This document shows positions 15,592 through 22,969 of a stretch of DNA of 33,321 nt, one piece after another (position 1 is the stretch's first letter; each line of letters opens with the position of its first letter). The stretch is from positions 1 through 33,321 of the IMG/VR virus record IMGVR_UViG_3300035670_000810. The stretch is one strand, 5' to 3'. Source of the stretch: a virus. The position numbers and the translations under genes are program-made. The notes beneath the pieces are model-generated. The model did no database searches. It was not told the DNA's origin and saw only the letters and a list, made by a program, of their open reading frames with translations.

Positions 15592-16305
15592 TTAATCTTT
15601 ATTTTCATAAAAACGCCCGAACAACATTTTCCGGCGGTCTGATCTTCTTTGCAAATATGCGGAATGTGTTTCTAATTTGCGAAATTTCGTGAATTCCGAA
15701 TCAAATTCAAGTGAAAAGCCGTCCGCCAAATCAAATTCAAATATCATAAATCGTTTTATGCAATCAATGAATTTTTGTTGATTTTCTTTAATACAAATTT
15801 CGTCAATATTTACGACTTGATCTAACGGTAGAGAATATAAATATTCCCAAATTTTGAACTGGTATAAAATTAAATCTTTCTCCAGTTTGAAAATATCCAA
15901 ATTATAAATTTTTTCCATTTTCTCGAATCGTTGTTGAACGTCTTCTAATGTTTCCATAATTAAAAAAGTATAAATGTTTACAAATTGTTCAAATGAGTCG
16001 ATGAGGTAAACGCGAAACCCATTTTTCTTTAAAATCGCGTGAATTGTTTTTTGTTCTGTTGATCTTGTTCCGGTCTTTGTTTTCAGTTCGAAGAAATATG
16101 TTATTCCAAAATGACAAAAAACCAAATCCGGAACCCCTTTAATTGTCCCTGACATTTTTAATCGTGACGCTTCAATTTTTGAACGCTTTCCACCATTTGG
16201 GACGTGAAATAATTTTCTTCTGTGTTCGGGGAAATTTTCCCAAGTCCATTGAAAACAATCGAATTGCAAATTAAATTCTGATTTATGATCTGATAATTTT
16301 TCCAT
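15592..16305 (-). CDS. VRR-NUC domain nuclease with an unknown C-terminal half
   Basis: A 237-residue protein if started at the ATG at 16303-16305. The N-terminal half is a VRR-NUC domain (PD-(D/E)xK nuclease): HVPNGGKRSKIEASRLKMSG, then GVPDLVFCHFGITYFFELKT, supplying the acidic and Lys residues. Such phage nucleases act on branched DNA or recombination intermediates. The C-terminal half (from METLEDVQQRF, about residue 117) is helical and unmatched; it could be a second gene fused in frame. A start 63 bases upstream (16368) is also open but would extend into the origin repeats, so I prefer 16305. Confidence 0.78.
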   Translation of the reverse strand: MEKLSDHKSEFNLQFDCFQWTWENFPEHRRKLFHVPNGGKRSKIEASRLKMSGTIKGVPDLVFCHFGITYFFELKTKTGTRSTEQKTIHAILKKNGFRVYLIDSFEQFVNIYTFLIMETLEDVQQRFEKMEKIYNLDIFKLEKDLILYQFKIWEYLYSLPLDQVVNIDEICIKENQQKFIDCIKRFMIFEFDLADGFSLEFDSEFTKFRKLETHSAYLQRRSDRRKMLFGRFYENKD

Positions 16306-16325
16306 GTTTCTGATTTTTGATTTTT

Positions 16326-16603
16326 GGGTGTGAACGTTGTGAACATTAAAAAAGTGCAACGGCAACACAACGGCAACACGTCCAAAGCCAATAACGGCGG
16401 GCGTTTCGAGAGGGTGTGAACGTTGTGAACATTAATATATATAAATAAATATATATTATATATATTATATATAGGTAGGGGGTACAAACGCGCACAAAAG
16501 TTTGCACATTTTTAATGTCAACGTTCACACTTTTTCTTAATTGGTTCATTTTCATTTATTTAAGTTGTTGCCGTTAAATTTTCCGATTTTTTAACGTTCA
16601 CAC
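16326..16603. other. Candidate replication origin with iterons and AT-rich core
   Basis: This near-300-base non-coding stretch holds a perfect 24-base direct repeat beginning GGGTGTGAACGTTGTG at 16326-16349 and 16412-16435, inverted related copies at 16512-16530 (TTAATGTCAACGTTCACAC) and 16591-16603 (TTAACGTTCACAC), and a 43-base tract of pure A/T at 16431-16473 between them. A second repeat, AACGGCAACAC, occurs in tandem (16358-16368, 16369-16379) with an inverted relative at 16565-16575. It lies next to the primase-helicase gene. Repeats flanking a melting tract are the classic layout of an iteron origin. Confidence 0.7.
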
Positions 16604-18801
16604 TAAAACGGCAATTCGTTTTCGATTGGTGTCGTTTGAATTGTTCCGTCGGTGTCGATATATGTTCCAGTAATCTCTTTTGCATAATATCCGCGAACAA
16701 TATTTCCGTTTATTCTCTTGCGATCCGGATTGAAATTCAATTGAATCATATTTTTCCCGATCAAACGGTCGTTAAATTTGACACGTCCGTCCGTGTAAAA
16801 TGTTAAACGTGAAACAATGTCGGCGATTGTGTAAAACGTCGCGTATGAGTCCATTTTTGAACACGGTTGAAAATATTTCGCGATTAGTTCTTTTCCAACG
16901 TCCGAAACTTCGTGCATTTTGTTTCGGTTCATTTGATGTTCGTTTTCTTCGCTTGACAACTGATCATTGAAATTTTGTTGAAAAAGGGCGTACGCTTGTG
17001 ACCAAACGGAATGAATATCAATTTTAGTATAGTTCCAATCTATGTTTTTGATATTGAAACAAAGCCAACGCGTATTCTCGGTATCTGTTAGGAATTGTGA
17101 ATTGTTTGTCGATCCAAAAAATGAACAACGGCGAACAACTGGTTCTACGTCGTGCGCGTATGGTTTACGTTCTTTTATGATTGCTTGACTAATCATTGCT
17201 TTCAATCGGTTCACGTCGGTGTTTTTCATATCGGATAACTCTTCAATGTTGTAAATGAAATTTTCAGCGAATGAGAATTGTCCGTCTTTGTCATCCCTTA
17301 CTTTCGATTCCGTATAATATTGCCCGATTGGAAATGGGGATAAAAAACGAATGAACGTCGATTTTCCGGTCGATTGTTTTTCTCCGACCAAAACGAAAAC
17401 GAAACGATTTATTTTTGTTGACATGATTTGAGCCACGGAACGAACTAAATGTTTTTTTAGCATTGTTTCAAAAAAATCTTGATCGTCTGTTTCAATGTGA
17501 CTGGCTAATTGTTGAATGAAGTCCGTTTTTTTATCCCACTCCGGCAAATTGATAAAATAACTTTTTAGCGGATCATATTCCGGGACAAAATCCGACCGTA
17601 GAAGCGATTTTATTTTGTCAACTGATGTAACTTGTCCACAATGCAACGCGAAGCGCGTCACGGTGTCGTAATTAACGCGCTCGAACTTTGAATTATGATC
17701 GGCGCGAATGCGACAATCAATAGATTGCAAAACGACGTTCTTTCTGAATTCCCATTTGTCGGCAATTACAATTTCAGTTTTAACGTGTTTTGGCTTGTCG
17801 TCGAACCCGAAAAAATGTTTCTCGCTTTCGAATACGTCGCGAAATATTTGTTCAACGCGATTTTTTGCGAGCAAATATTGTTCGCACATTTGAACAATGT
17901 CGTTTCCGTCGTATTCGCGCCCCGCACGATTGACCGCGCGTGCATAGGTGTAAACACTCGCGACGTGCTTTTTATTTTCGGCGCTTTTCTTTATTTGTTC
18001 GTGATATTGTTCCGGCGTTATTGGTGCGTTTTTTCCGTATGCAATGCCGTCGTTTATTGTGGTTTCAAAATCATAGCTATTATCGAAGTCGCGTTCAATC
18101 CAAACATTTTTTAATCTGTTAACGGTGTCGAATTCGTCAATTAATCCACTCGCTATATAACCACCCATAAGGCGCGACGCTTTCAATAATTTGTTGTGTC
18201 GTTCGCCTTCAATGGCGTTTCGAATCATATTGTCGGCAATTGACAATATTTTTTCCGGATCGAATTCTTTTTCCCGATTTAGATCCAGTCGAACGGCTGA
18301 CGCGTTCAATATACCGTCCGGATCAAATGTCACAAATCTTGGCCGGGAAATATCTTTACACGCTTTGTCGATTTGCAAATGATAATTTTGCAAATAATAC
18401 GATTCAAGAAAATCAAAACTTTCGCGGTGCTTATTTGGATCTATTTTCACAAAAACACAAAGCCCATTCCCGGACACGCTTAAACATGTAAACCACGAAA
18501 AGCGATCCAGGGCAATAAATGATTTAACGTCGTTTGGATCGTCCAAATTATCGAAATCAATTGCAATTATTCCGGAGTGATGTTTTATTCCGTCGTCGCG
18601 TCGGTGCGTGAATGTTCCGGACGCCGTGAAATATGGAATTGTTTTTTTTAGTTCCGTTCGCTTTTCCTTGCTTTCGGCGTTTCGTATATGTTCGACATGA
18701 TCGCACCAAAAACCGTTTTTTATACCGTCGAAAACATCGTTTATTGCGACTTCAATTCCGCCGGTTGTGTCTTTGATACTCTTAAAAATTGATACATTCA
18801 T
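16603..18801 (-). CDS. Primase-helicase (BT4734-like primase plus VirE/SF3-like ATPase)
   Basis: A 732-residue replication protein. The N-terminal part (about 50-180) resembles the BT4734 primase-like domain: GIIAIDFDNLDD (Asp82, Asp84), SVSGNGLCVFVKI (108-120) and SRPRFVTFDPDG (152-163). The C-terminal part (about 400-650) is a VirE-like P-loop helicase: Walker A VGEKQSTGKS (472-481), Walker B YNIEEL (517-522), and RRCSFFGSTNNSQFL (557-571) like a sensor motif. It should prime and unwind DNA at the nearby origin. Its start overlaps the stop of a 49-aa gene (ATGA), and the C-terminus ends ENELPF. Confidence 0.9.
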   Translation of the reverse strand: MNVSIFKSIKDTTGGIEVAINDVFDGIKNGFWCDHVEHIRNAESKEKRTELKKTIPYFTASGTFTHRRDDGIKHHSGIIAIDFDNLDDPNDVKSFIALDRFSWFTCLSVSGNGLCVFVKIDPNKHRESFDFLESYYLQNYHLQIDKACKDISRPRFVTFDPDGILNASAVRLDLNREKEFDPEKILSIADNMIRNAIEGERHNKLLKASRLMGGYIASGLIDEFDTVNRLKNVWIERDFDNSYDFETTINDGIAYGKNAPITPEQYHEQIKKSAENKKHVASVYTYARAVNRAGREYDGNDIVQMCEQYLLAKNRVEQIFRDVFESEKHFFGFDDKPKHVKTEIVIADKWEFRKNVVLQSIDCRIRADHNSKFERVNYDTVTRFALHCGQVTSVDKIKSLLRSDFVPEYDPLKSYFINLPEWDKKTDFIQQLASHIETDDQDFFETMLKKHLVRSVAQIMSTKINRFVFVLVGEKQSTGKSTFIRFLSPFPIGQYYTESKVRDDKDGQFSFAENFIYNIEELSDMKNTDVNRLKAMISQAIIKERKPYAHDVEPVVRRCSFFGSTNNSQFLTDTENTRWLCFNIKNIDWNYTKIDIHSVWSQAYALFQQNFNDQLSSEENEHQMNRNKMHEVSDVGKELIAKYFQPCSKMDSYATFYTIADIVSRLTFYTDGRVKFNDRLIGKNMIQLNFNPDRKRINGNIVRGYYAKEITGTYIDTDGTIQTTPIENELPF

Positions 18802-18947
18802 ATTTTAGATTTTAAATAAATTAATTCCAGTTTATCGCAATCCGAATGCGATATTTTGAAACGCTCACAAATAAACTGATATTTCATTGATTTATAGTTT
18901 TTGAAAACGTCAATTATGTAATATTTGTTATTGTTGAACAATATCAT
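18798..18947 (-). CDS. Small gene coupled to the primase-helicase
   Basis: A 49-residue ORF (begins MILFNNNKYYIIDVFKNYKS) filling the gap between helicase and primase-helicase. It overlaps the helicase stop on one side and ends in an ATGA overlap with the primase-helicase start. A C-terminal segment (KISHSDCDKLELIYLKSK) is helical and could be a short HTH. A shorter version from an internal ATG (29 residues) is also possible. Position supports coding, homology is unknown. Confidence 0.45.
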   Translation of the reverse strand: MILFNNNKYYIIDVFKNYKSMKYQFICERFKISHSDCDKLELIYLKSKI

Positions 18948-20481
18948 TAATTCCGTGTTTGTCATTTTCTGTAATGTTTAAAATGTTCTTTTTTGCAAAA
19001 TGAATCCACGACGGCTTATATCCCATAAGTCGCGCAAATTTGTTTAAATTTTCGTTTGTTGGTTCTATTTGGTGCAAAATCCAATGTTTTTTGAATCCTT
19101 TTATTTCCGCGATTTGGATTAATTCGTCAAAATTCATTTCTGAATATGGTTTTTGTAAATGTTCCGGAACCTCTATAATACCGCCGGAACCGTCAATCAT
19201 TTCCGAAATATCCGTTTCAATCATTTTACGTTCATTTTTTGGAAATTCGAAACCACATTCCGTACAAATTGGCGCGGACGCGTGAACAAATGCCCCGCAA
19301 CCGTGTTTTTTTTGCTTTTCCGCGCTTAGTTCTTCGCGGGTGTACTCTTTAAACGAACCGTCTTCGAAATGTTCCACAAATGGATCCGGACATTGTTTTT
19401 GCGGTGCAACTCCAGAACCTTTGACAATGTGCCATAATGAAAACGTCCGGCGACGTTCCCAAAATCCCAACTCGACGACATTTCCGCCCATATCCAAAAT
19501 AATGAATTCAGATTTGTTTTTATAAATCCTGGATCCACGTCCGCACATTTGCAACCACAACGGAACTGATTTCGTTCGACGGTTCACGACAACACATTCG
19601 ATTGACGGTTCATCATATCCAGTTGTCAATATTTCGACATTACAAAGGACGGTAAAACGTCCGAATTTAAAATCGCGCAATATTCGTTCGCGCTCCGCTT
19701 TTGGGGTGTTGCCGTCCACATGCTCGCAACTGATCCCGGCGGAACGGAACGCGTTTCGAGTTTTTAAAGAATGTTCAACATTAATATTGAAAATGATTGT
19801 CTTTTTGTTTTTGGCAAATTTGTTCCAATGGTTAATTAATCCGTCATACAAAAACGGCTTATCGTACACGTCAAAAAGTTGATCCGATTTATAATCGCCA
19901 CCGGACAACGCGACGCCTTTAACGTCAATCAATGATCCAAAGGTTCGCGCCGGGGACAAAAAGCCGTCCGATATTAAGTCGGCAATTTCAACGGATTGAA
20001 TCAATTCAGAATAAAGATTTCCTAATTGTTCCATGTGACGCCCTTTTCGAATTGGTGTCGCGGTTGCTCCGATAATGTTAACGCCTTTTGAAACATATTC
20101 TTTGACCACCTCATCAAATATTTGTTTGTGGGCTTCATCAATTACCACCAAATCAACAAAGGGAAATTTGCGTCTTTTCAATGTTTGGACGGTTGCAACA
20201 TAGCAACGCGACGAGTAATTAATCCATTTTTTCCCGCCGGTTATTACTTCGGGTTTTAGTCCATATTCAGTTAATTTTGCAACTGATTGATCTGTTAATT
20301 CCTTTCGATCAACAACGACTAAAACTTTGAATCCATTGTTCACGGTATCGCGACAAATGTCGGCAAATGTTACCGTTTTTCCGGAACCAGTAGGCGAACA
20401 AAGAATGACCGACTTAACGCCATTCATAAAACATTCGCGAATATTATTTTTTAACTCTATTTGGTAGGGGCGTAAACTCAT
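18928..20481 (-). CDS. SF2 DNA/RNA helicase (DEAH-box, type III restriction-like)
   Basis: A 517-residue superfamily 2 helicase. Motif I is CSPTGSGKTVTF (28-39), motif II is VVIDEAHKQ (112-120), motif III is GATATP (138-143), and motif VI is LQMCGRGSRIY (310-320). A zinc-ribbon-like C-terminal segment CGAFVHASAPICTECGFEF (395-413) lacks one cysteine of the usual pair. It probably remodels DNA during phage replication. It sits directly upstream of the primase-helicase in the leftward early block and overlaps the upstream small gene. Confidence 0.92.
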   Translation of the reverse strand: MSLRPYQIELKNNIRECFMNGVKSVILCSPTGSGKTVTFADICRDTVNNGFKVLVVVDRKELTDQSVAKLTEYGLKPEVITGGKKWINYSSRCYVATVQTLKRRKFPFVDLVVIDEAHKQIFDEVVKEYVSKGVNIIGATATPIRKGRHMEQLGNLYSELIQSVEIADLISDGFLSPARTFGSLIDVKGVALSGGDYKSDQLFDVYDKPFLYDGLINHWNKFAKNKKTIIFNINVEHSLKTRNAFRSAGISCEHVDGNTPKAERERILRDFKFGRFTVLCNVEILTTGYDEPSIECVVVNRRTKSVPLWLQMCGRGSRIYKNKSEFIILDMGGNVVELGFWERRRTFSLWHIVKGSGVAPQKQCPDPFVEHFEDGSFKEYTREELSAEKQKKHGCGAFVHASAPICTECGFEFPKNERKMIETDISEMIDGSGGIIEVPEHLQKPYSEMNFDELIQIAEIKGFKKHWILHQIEPTNENLNKFARLMGYKPSWIHFAKKNILNITENDKHGINDIVQQ

Positions 20482-20605
20482 TTTTCAACTTTTTAATTTT
20501 GTTATATAAATCAATATTGAAATGATCAAAAAAACTTATTGATCTTAAAATTTCCGGATTGTTTATTTCAACGGAAATTGAATTATTTGTTTTTAAAATT
20601 TTCAT
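20444..20605 (-). CDS. Small mosaic paralogue, copy A
   Basis: A 53-residue ORF whose middle (NNSISVEINNPEILRSISFF followed by DHFNIDLYNKIKKLKNE) clearly matches the product of 20857-21039 (NNTISVQLKNSFDQPEIINS, then IKFFDRFNVDLKNQIKE). It starts within ATGA overlap of gene 20602-20841 and overlaps the helicase start by 38 bases. Part of a family of three small proteins with shared pieces. No function known. Confidence 0.55.
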   Translation of the reverse strand: MKILKTNNSISVEINNPEILRSISFFDHFNIDLYNKIKKLKNEFTPLPNRVKK

Positions 20606-20841
20606 GATACGATTATTTTTAAATCATTAATTAAAAATTGTGATGAAATCATTGTTCCGCGATAACGTATCATTTTTTGATCAAAATCAACTCTATCACC
20701 AAAAAAAGGCAAACATTCGCGTAATTCAAATTTTAAATTCCTAAAATTATTTTCAGAAATCAAAATCAATTCCGGCGCTTTATTCTCTTTTATCTCAAAA
20801 GAATGAATTGCATAATTTATTTTGTTTATTAGTTCCGACAT
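20602..20841 (-). CDS. Small unknown protein, early block
   Basis: A 79-residue protein (begins MSELINKINYAIHSFEIKEN). It has an alternating alpha/beta pattern with an ELILISENNFRNLKFELREC stretch in the middle and ISSQFLINDLKIIV at the end. It overlaps the next gene by 4 bases and lies in the leftward early operon. No family recognised. Confidence 0.55.
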   Translation of the reverse strand: MSELINKINYAIHSFEIKENKAPELILISENNFRNLKFELRECLPFFGDRVDFDQKMIRYRGTMISSQFLINDLKIIVS

Positions 20842-20844
20842 AAA

Positions 20845-20918
20845 TTTTGATTTTAATTATTCGTTAACAGCCTTTTTAATTATTTTTTCAGCTTCTTTAA
20901 TTTGGTTTTTTAAATCCA
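20845..20918. repeat. 74-base repeat, copy 1 (3' end of small gene)
   Basis: This stretch and 21196-21269 match at 71 of 74 positions in the same orientation. They cover the shared C-terminus of two small genes and their leader-proximal region. Three mismatches imply recent duplication or recombination. Confidence 0.85.
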
Positions 20919-21039
20919 CGTTGAAACGATCAAAAAATTTGATCGAATTAATGATTTCCGGTTGATCAAATGAATTTTTCAGTTGAACCGAAATTGTGTT
21001 GTTTATTTTTGTTACTTGCATAATATTTTGATTTACCAT
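20857..21039 (-). CDS. Small mosaic paralogue, copy B
   Basis: A 60-residue protein. Its N-terminal and middle parts match copy A (20444-20605), whereas its last 16 residues (NQIKEAEKIIKKAVNE) are identical to the end of the protein at 21208-21459. The shared end corresponds to a 74-base DNA repeat. The ATG at 21037-21039 overlaps the stop of a tiny membrane gene. No known function. Confidence 0.65.
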   Translation of the reverse strand: MVNQNIMQVTKINNTISVQLKNSFDQPEIINSIKFFDRFNVDLKNQIKEAEKIIKKAVNE

Positions 21040-21185
21040 TTTTTGTCCCTAACTTCTAAATACTTCCATATTTTTTTAAAAAAGTTTAAATACATTACAT
21101 TTACTTTTCTTATTTTATCAATTCTATAAAGAATATAGAAAATTGTAATACTATTTATAATAGTTAGCAATAATAAATATTTCAT
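21033..21185 (-). CDS. Tiny membrane protein, early block
   Basis: A 50-residue ORF with one hydrophobic N-terminal helix (MKYLLLLTIINSITIFYILY) and a basic, aromatic tail (YLNFFKKIWKYLEVRDKKW). It overlaps the start of copy B by 7 bases. It may be a membrane-targeted early protein, for example affecting the host envelope. No homologue recognised. Confidence 0.5.
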   Translation of the reverse strand: MKYLLLLTIINSITIFYILYRIDKIRKVNVMYLNFFKKIWKYLEVRDKKW

Positions 21186-21195
21186 TATTTTATTT

Positions 21196-21269
21196 TTTTG
21201 ATTTTAATTATTCGTTAACAGCCTTTTTGATTATTTTTTCAGCTTCTTTGATTTGGTTTTCTAAATCCA
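21196..21269. repeat. 74-base repeat, copy 2
   Basis: Second copy of the repeat at 20845-20918 (71 of 74 identical). It covers the end of the 83-residue gene at 21208-21459 and 12 bases beyond its stop. Confidence 0.85.
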
Positions 21270-21459
21270 TTATCAACTGACAAACAACATAATTTCTCAA
21301 AGGTTTATGTTTAGGATTAAAATCTATATTGTTCCAACCTCCTTTTGTAAAAACTCTTAATTCAATATCAAAGTCATTCTCATTTGACTTAATTGTTTTT
21401 ATTCTATGCTTACACTTTTCTATTATTTGTAAGTTCTCTTTTATTATATCTGTATTCAT
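21208..21459 (-). CDS. Small mosaic paralogue, copy C
   Basis: An 83-residue protein with a distinct N-terminal domain (MNTDIIKENLQIIEKCKHRI, then a beta-rich part ELRVFTKGGWNNIDF) joined to the same C-terminal segment ENQIKEAEKIIKKAVNE found in copy B. It overlaps the RlpA-like gene by 4 bases. The unlike N-terminus with the same tail shows exchange of gene pieces. No function known. Confidence 0.65.
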   Translation of the reverse strand: MNTDIIKENLQIIEKCKHRIKTIKSNENDFDIELRVFTKGGWNNIDFNPKHKPLRNYVVCQLIMDLENQIKEAEKIIKKAVNE

Positions 21460-21776
21460 AACTTTTTGATTTTAATTTTAACAATACCGACTTTTATGTC
21501 GGCTATTTTCTTGAATGCTTTTTCGGACAAATCCAAAGTCACTTTTTTAAATGATCCGGTGTCATTCACGCGAACAACGACCGATTTTCCATTTTCTATA
21601 TTTGTAACTTTCAAAACCGATCCTATTGGATAAACATTTGACGCACATGTCAATTTGTTTTTGTCAAATATTTCGCCCGACTTTGTTATTCGTCCGTGAA
21701 ATTGTTTTCCGTACCACGTTGCGCGGTGCGTTGCTGATAAACAAACAACGCCCGCGATTATGATTAATTTTTTCAT
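21456..21776 (-). CDS. RlpA-like double-psi beta-barrel protein, secreted
   Basis: A 106-residue protein with a short signal peptide (MKKLIIIAGVVCLSA) followed by a single RlpA-like domain: ATWYGKQFHGRITKSGEIFD (19-38), YPIGSVLKVTNIENGKSV (49-66) and VVRVNDTGSF (67-76). RlpA proteins cut or bind peptidoglycan. Glu35 and Asp38 are kept, but the family's conserved His of the TAAH motif is replaced by Ser46 (LTCAS), so catalysis may be lost. It is in the early leftward block rather than in the lysis cassette, hinting at a role other than lysis. Confidence 0.75.
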   Translation of the reverse strand: MKKLIIIAGVVCLSATHRATWYGKQFHGRITKSGEIFDKNKLTCASNVYPIGSVLKVTNIENGKSVVVRVNDTGSFKKVTLDLSEKAFKKIADIKVGIVKIKIKKL

Positions 21777-22822
21777 TTATATTCGTTTTCAATTCTTTTA
21801 ATTGCCCATTCTTTATAACCGTTGAATTTGTCAATCAAATCCATGTCTAACGGCATATTTCCCAAAAAAATGTCTAAACGTAAATTATTGATATACTGAA
21901 TATAATTTGATTTTTGATTTGATTTGTTAACTCCGATATTTACGGCAATTAGTTCCAGTTCCTGTTTCGGTTGTTGTTTTACGGTAATATTCATAACTTG
22001 CGCTTGTTCGGTATTTACGGCAATTAGTTCAAGTTTCGGTTGTTGTACTGGTGTCTTTTCGCGTTCGATTAATTCCCGAATCATTTTGCGCGTTGCGTTC
22101 AATTCATTTTCAAATTCATTGATTGTCATAACGGTTATTTGATCCGGAGTAATTTTGCGCGTTTGGAATTCAAATTCCGATCCGTTCCAGTTATACCCTA
22201 ATTTTAACAATTCATTTTGACGACGAATCATTTCATTTTCAAATTCAATATGTTCGTTTCTCAATCGTTGTTGCTCCGCTTCATATTCCTTTTGTTCCTT
22301 TTGCGATTTCAAACCTTGCAATAATTCATTGAATTGAATTTCCGTCATTTGTTCAACTGGATATATTGACGCGTCGTTTGTGAATGGTTGCAACTTTGAT
22401 AAACGCTCCGATCTTAAAATTGCGCGTTGTTCATTTTCCCAACGCTCCGCAAATTTTTCTTTTTGCTCCAATTTCGTTTCTAAATTCTCAAATGTTGCGG
22501 AAATCATTTTTCCGGCGTTCATATAAAGTTTATCCATTAGGATCTGATCCGACATTTGTTCCTTTAAAATGTCGCGGTTCTGTTTGATTAACTTTTGCGC
22601 GTCAAGGCGGTATTGTCTTAACATTAGGCGCGTTTCCCTTGCGACTTTCATTTCACGCGTTTGCGTTGGATCATTAACAACAATCTGATCAATTTTTTCC
22701 GCCCATTCCGACGCCGTATCAAAGAATTTTGATAAATTTTCCGCGATAATAGACGTTTTTTCGCGTGTTAGTCCCGATTGATCAATCAAAACGATCAATT
22801 CCTCTTTTCCTTGCTTTTCCAT
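21773..22822 (-). CDS. Coiled-coil phage protein leading the leftward early block
   Basis: A 349-residue protein, largely helical. Residues about 1-105 begin GKEELIVLIDQSGLTREKTS, followed by a KVARETRLMLRQYRLDAQKL stretch; a long charged coiled coil spans about 105-225 (QKEKFAERWENEQRAILRSE). The C-terminal part has two copies of a short repeat (PKLELIAVN, then KQELELIAVN, about 264-294). It resembles DUF1351-type coil proteins of phage recombination/replication clusters, but that is a weak resemblance. First gene after the leftward early promoter; overlaps the RlpA-like gene by 4 bases. Confidence 0.62.
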   Translation of the reverse strand: MEKQGKEELIVLIDQSGLTREKTSIIAENLSKFFDTASEWAEKIDQIVVNDPTQTREMKVARETRLMLRQYRLDAQKLIKQNRDILKEQMSDQILMDKLYMNAGKMISATFENLETKLEQKEKFAERWENEQRAILRSERLSKLQPFTNDASIYPVEQMTEIQFNELLQGLKSQKEQKEYEAEQQRLRNEHIEFENEMIRRQNELLKLGYNWNGSEFEFQTRKITPDQITVMTINEFENELNATRKMIRELIEREKTPVQQPKLELIAVNTEQAQVMNITVKQQPKQELELIAVNIGVNKSNQKSNYIQYINNLRLDIFLGNMPLDMDLIDKFNGYKEWAIKRIENEYK

Positions 22823-22855
22823 AAAGTTTTATATTTTAATTGTTCACAATGGCAA

Positions 22856-22884
22856 CAAATGTATAATAAAAAATTGAATTACAA
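22856..22884 (-). promoter_or_regulatory. Leftward early promoter
   Basis: Plus-strand CAAATGTA (22856-22863) reads TACATTTG on the minus strand, a full match to the Bacteroidota -7 box TAnnTTTG. CAA at 22882-22884 gives the -33 TTG with an 18-base spacer. It would drive the replication block that starts at 22822. It faces a matching rightward promoter 28 bases away. Confidence 0.72.
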
Positions 22885-22912
22885 AAATTTTGTATTTTTT
22901 TTTAGTATTTTG

Positions 22913-22941
22913 TTGTTTGTACAAAAAAAGTTGTATATTTG
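22913..22941 (+). promoter_or_regulatory. Rightward early promoter
   Basis: TTG (22913-22915), 18-base spacer, then TATATTTG (22934-22941), an exact match to the Bacteroidota -33/-7 promoter. Transcription would begin about 20 bases before the ATG at 22970. The spacer equals that of the divergent promoter on the other strand. Confidence 0.78.
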
Positions 22942-22969
22942 CAAAGTCGAACAACAAAAACGGAAACAA

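Noticed and set aside
16306-16368. Longer start (16368) for the VRR-NUC gene
   Set aside because: It would place coding sequence over the 24-base repeat and gives a His/Asn-rich leader unlike the domain; the ATG at 16305 begins at the domain edge.
16158-16555. Two leftward open frames (109 and 69 aa) covering the origin repeats
   Set aside because: They translate the repeats and the A/T tract into biased Ile/Tyr-rich runs, overlap the nuclease start and lack a leader; the non-coding repeat reading explains the region better.
17695-18114. 139-aa rightward open frame inside the primase-helicase gene
   Set aside because: It lies fully antisense to a well-supported gene with Walker and primase motifs; its protein is Cys/Phe-rich with no motif and no promoter or leader is seen.
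22778-22969. N-terminal extension of the first rightward gene back to 22778
   Set aside because: The extension contains the -33 and -7 promoter elements and the divergent control region; the ATG at 22970 gives a normal small protein.
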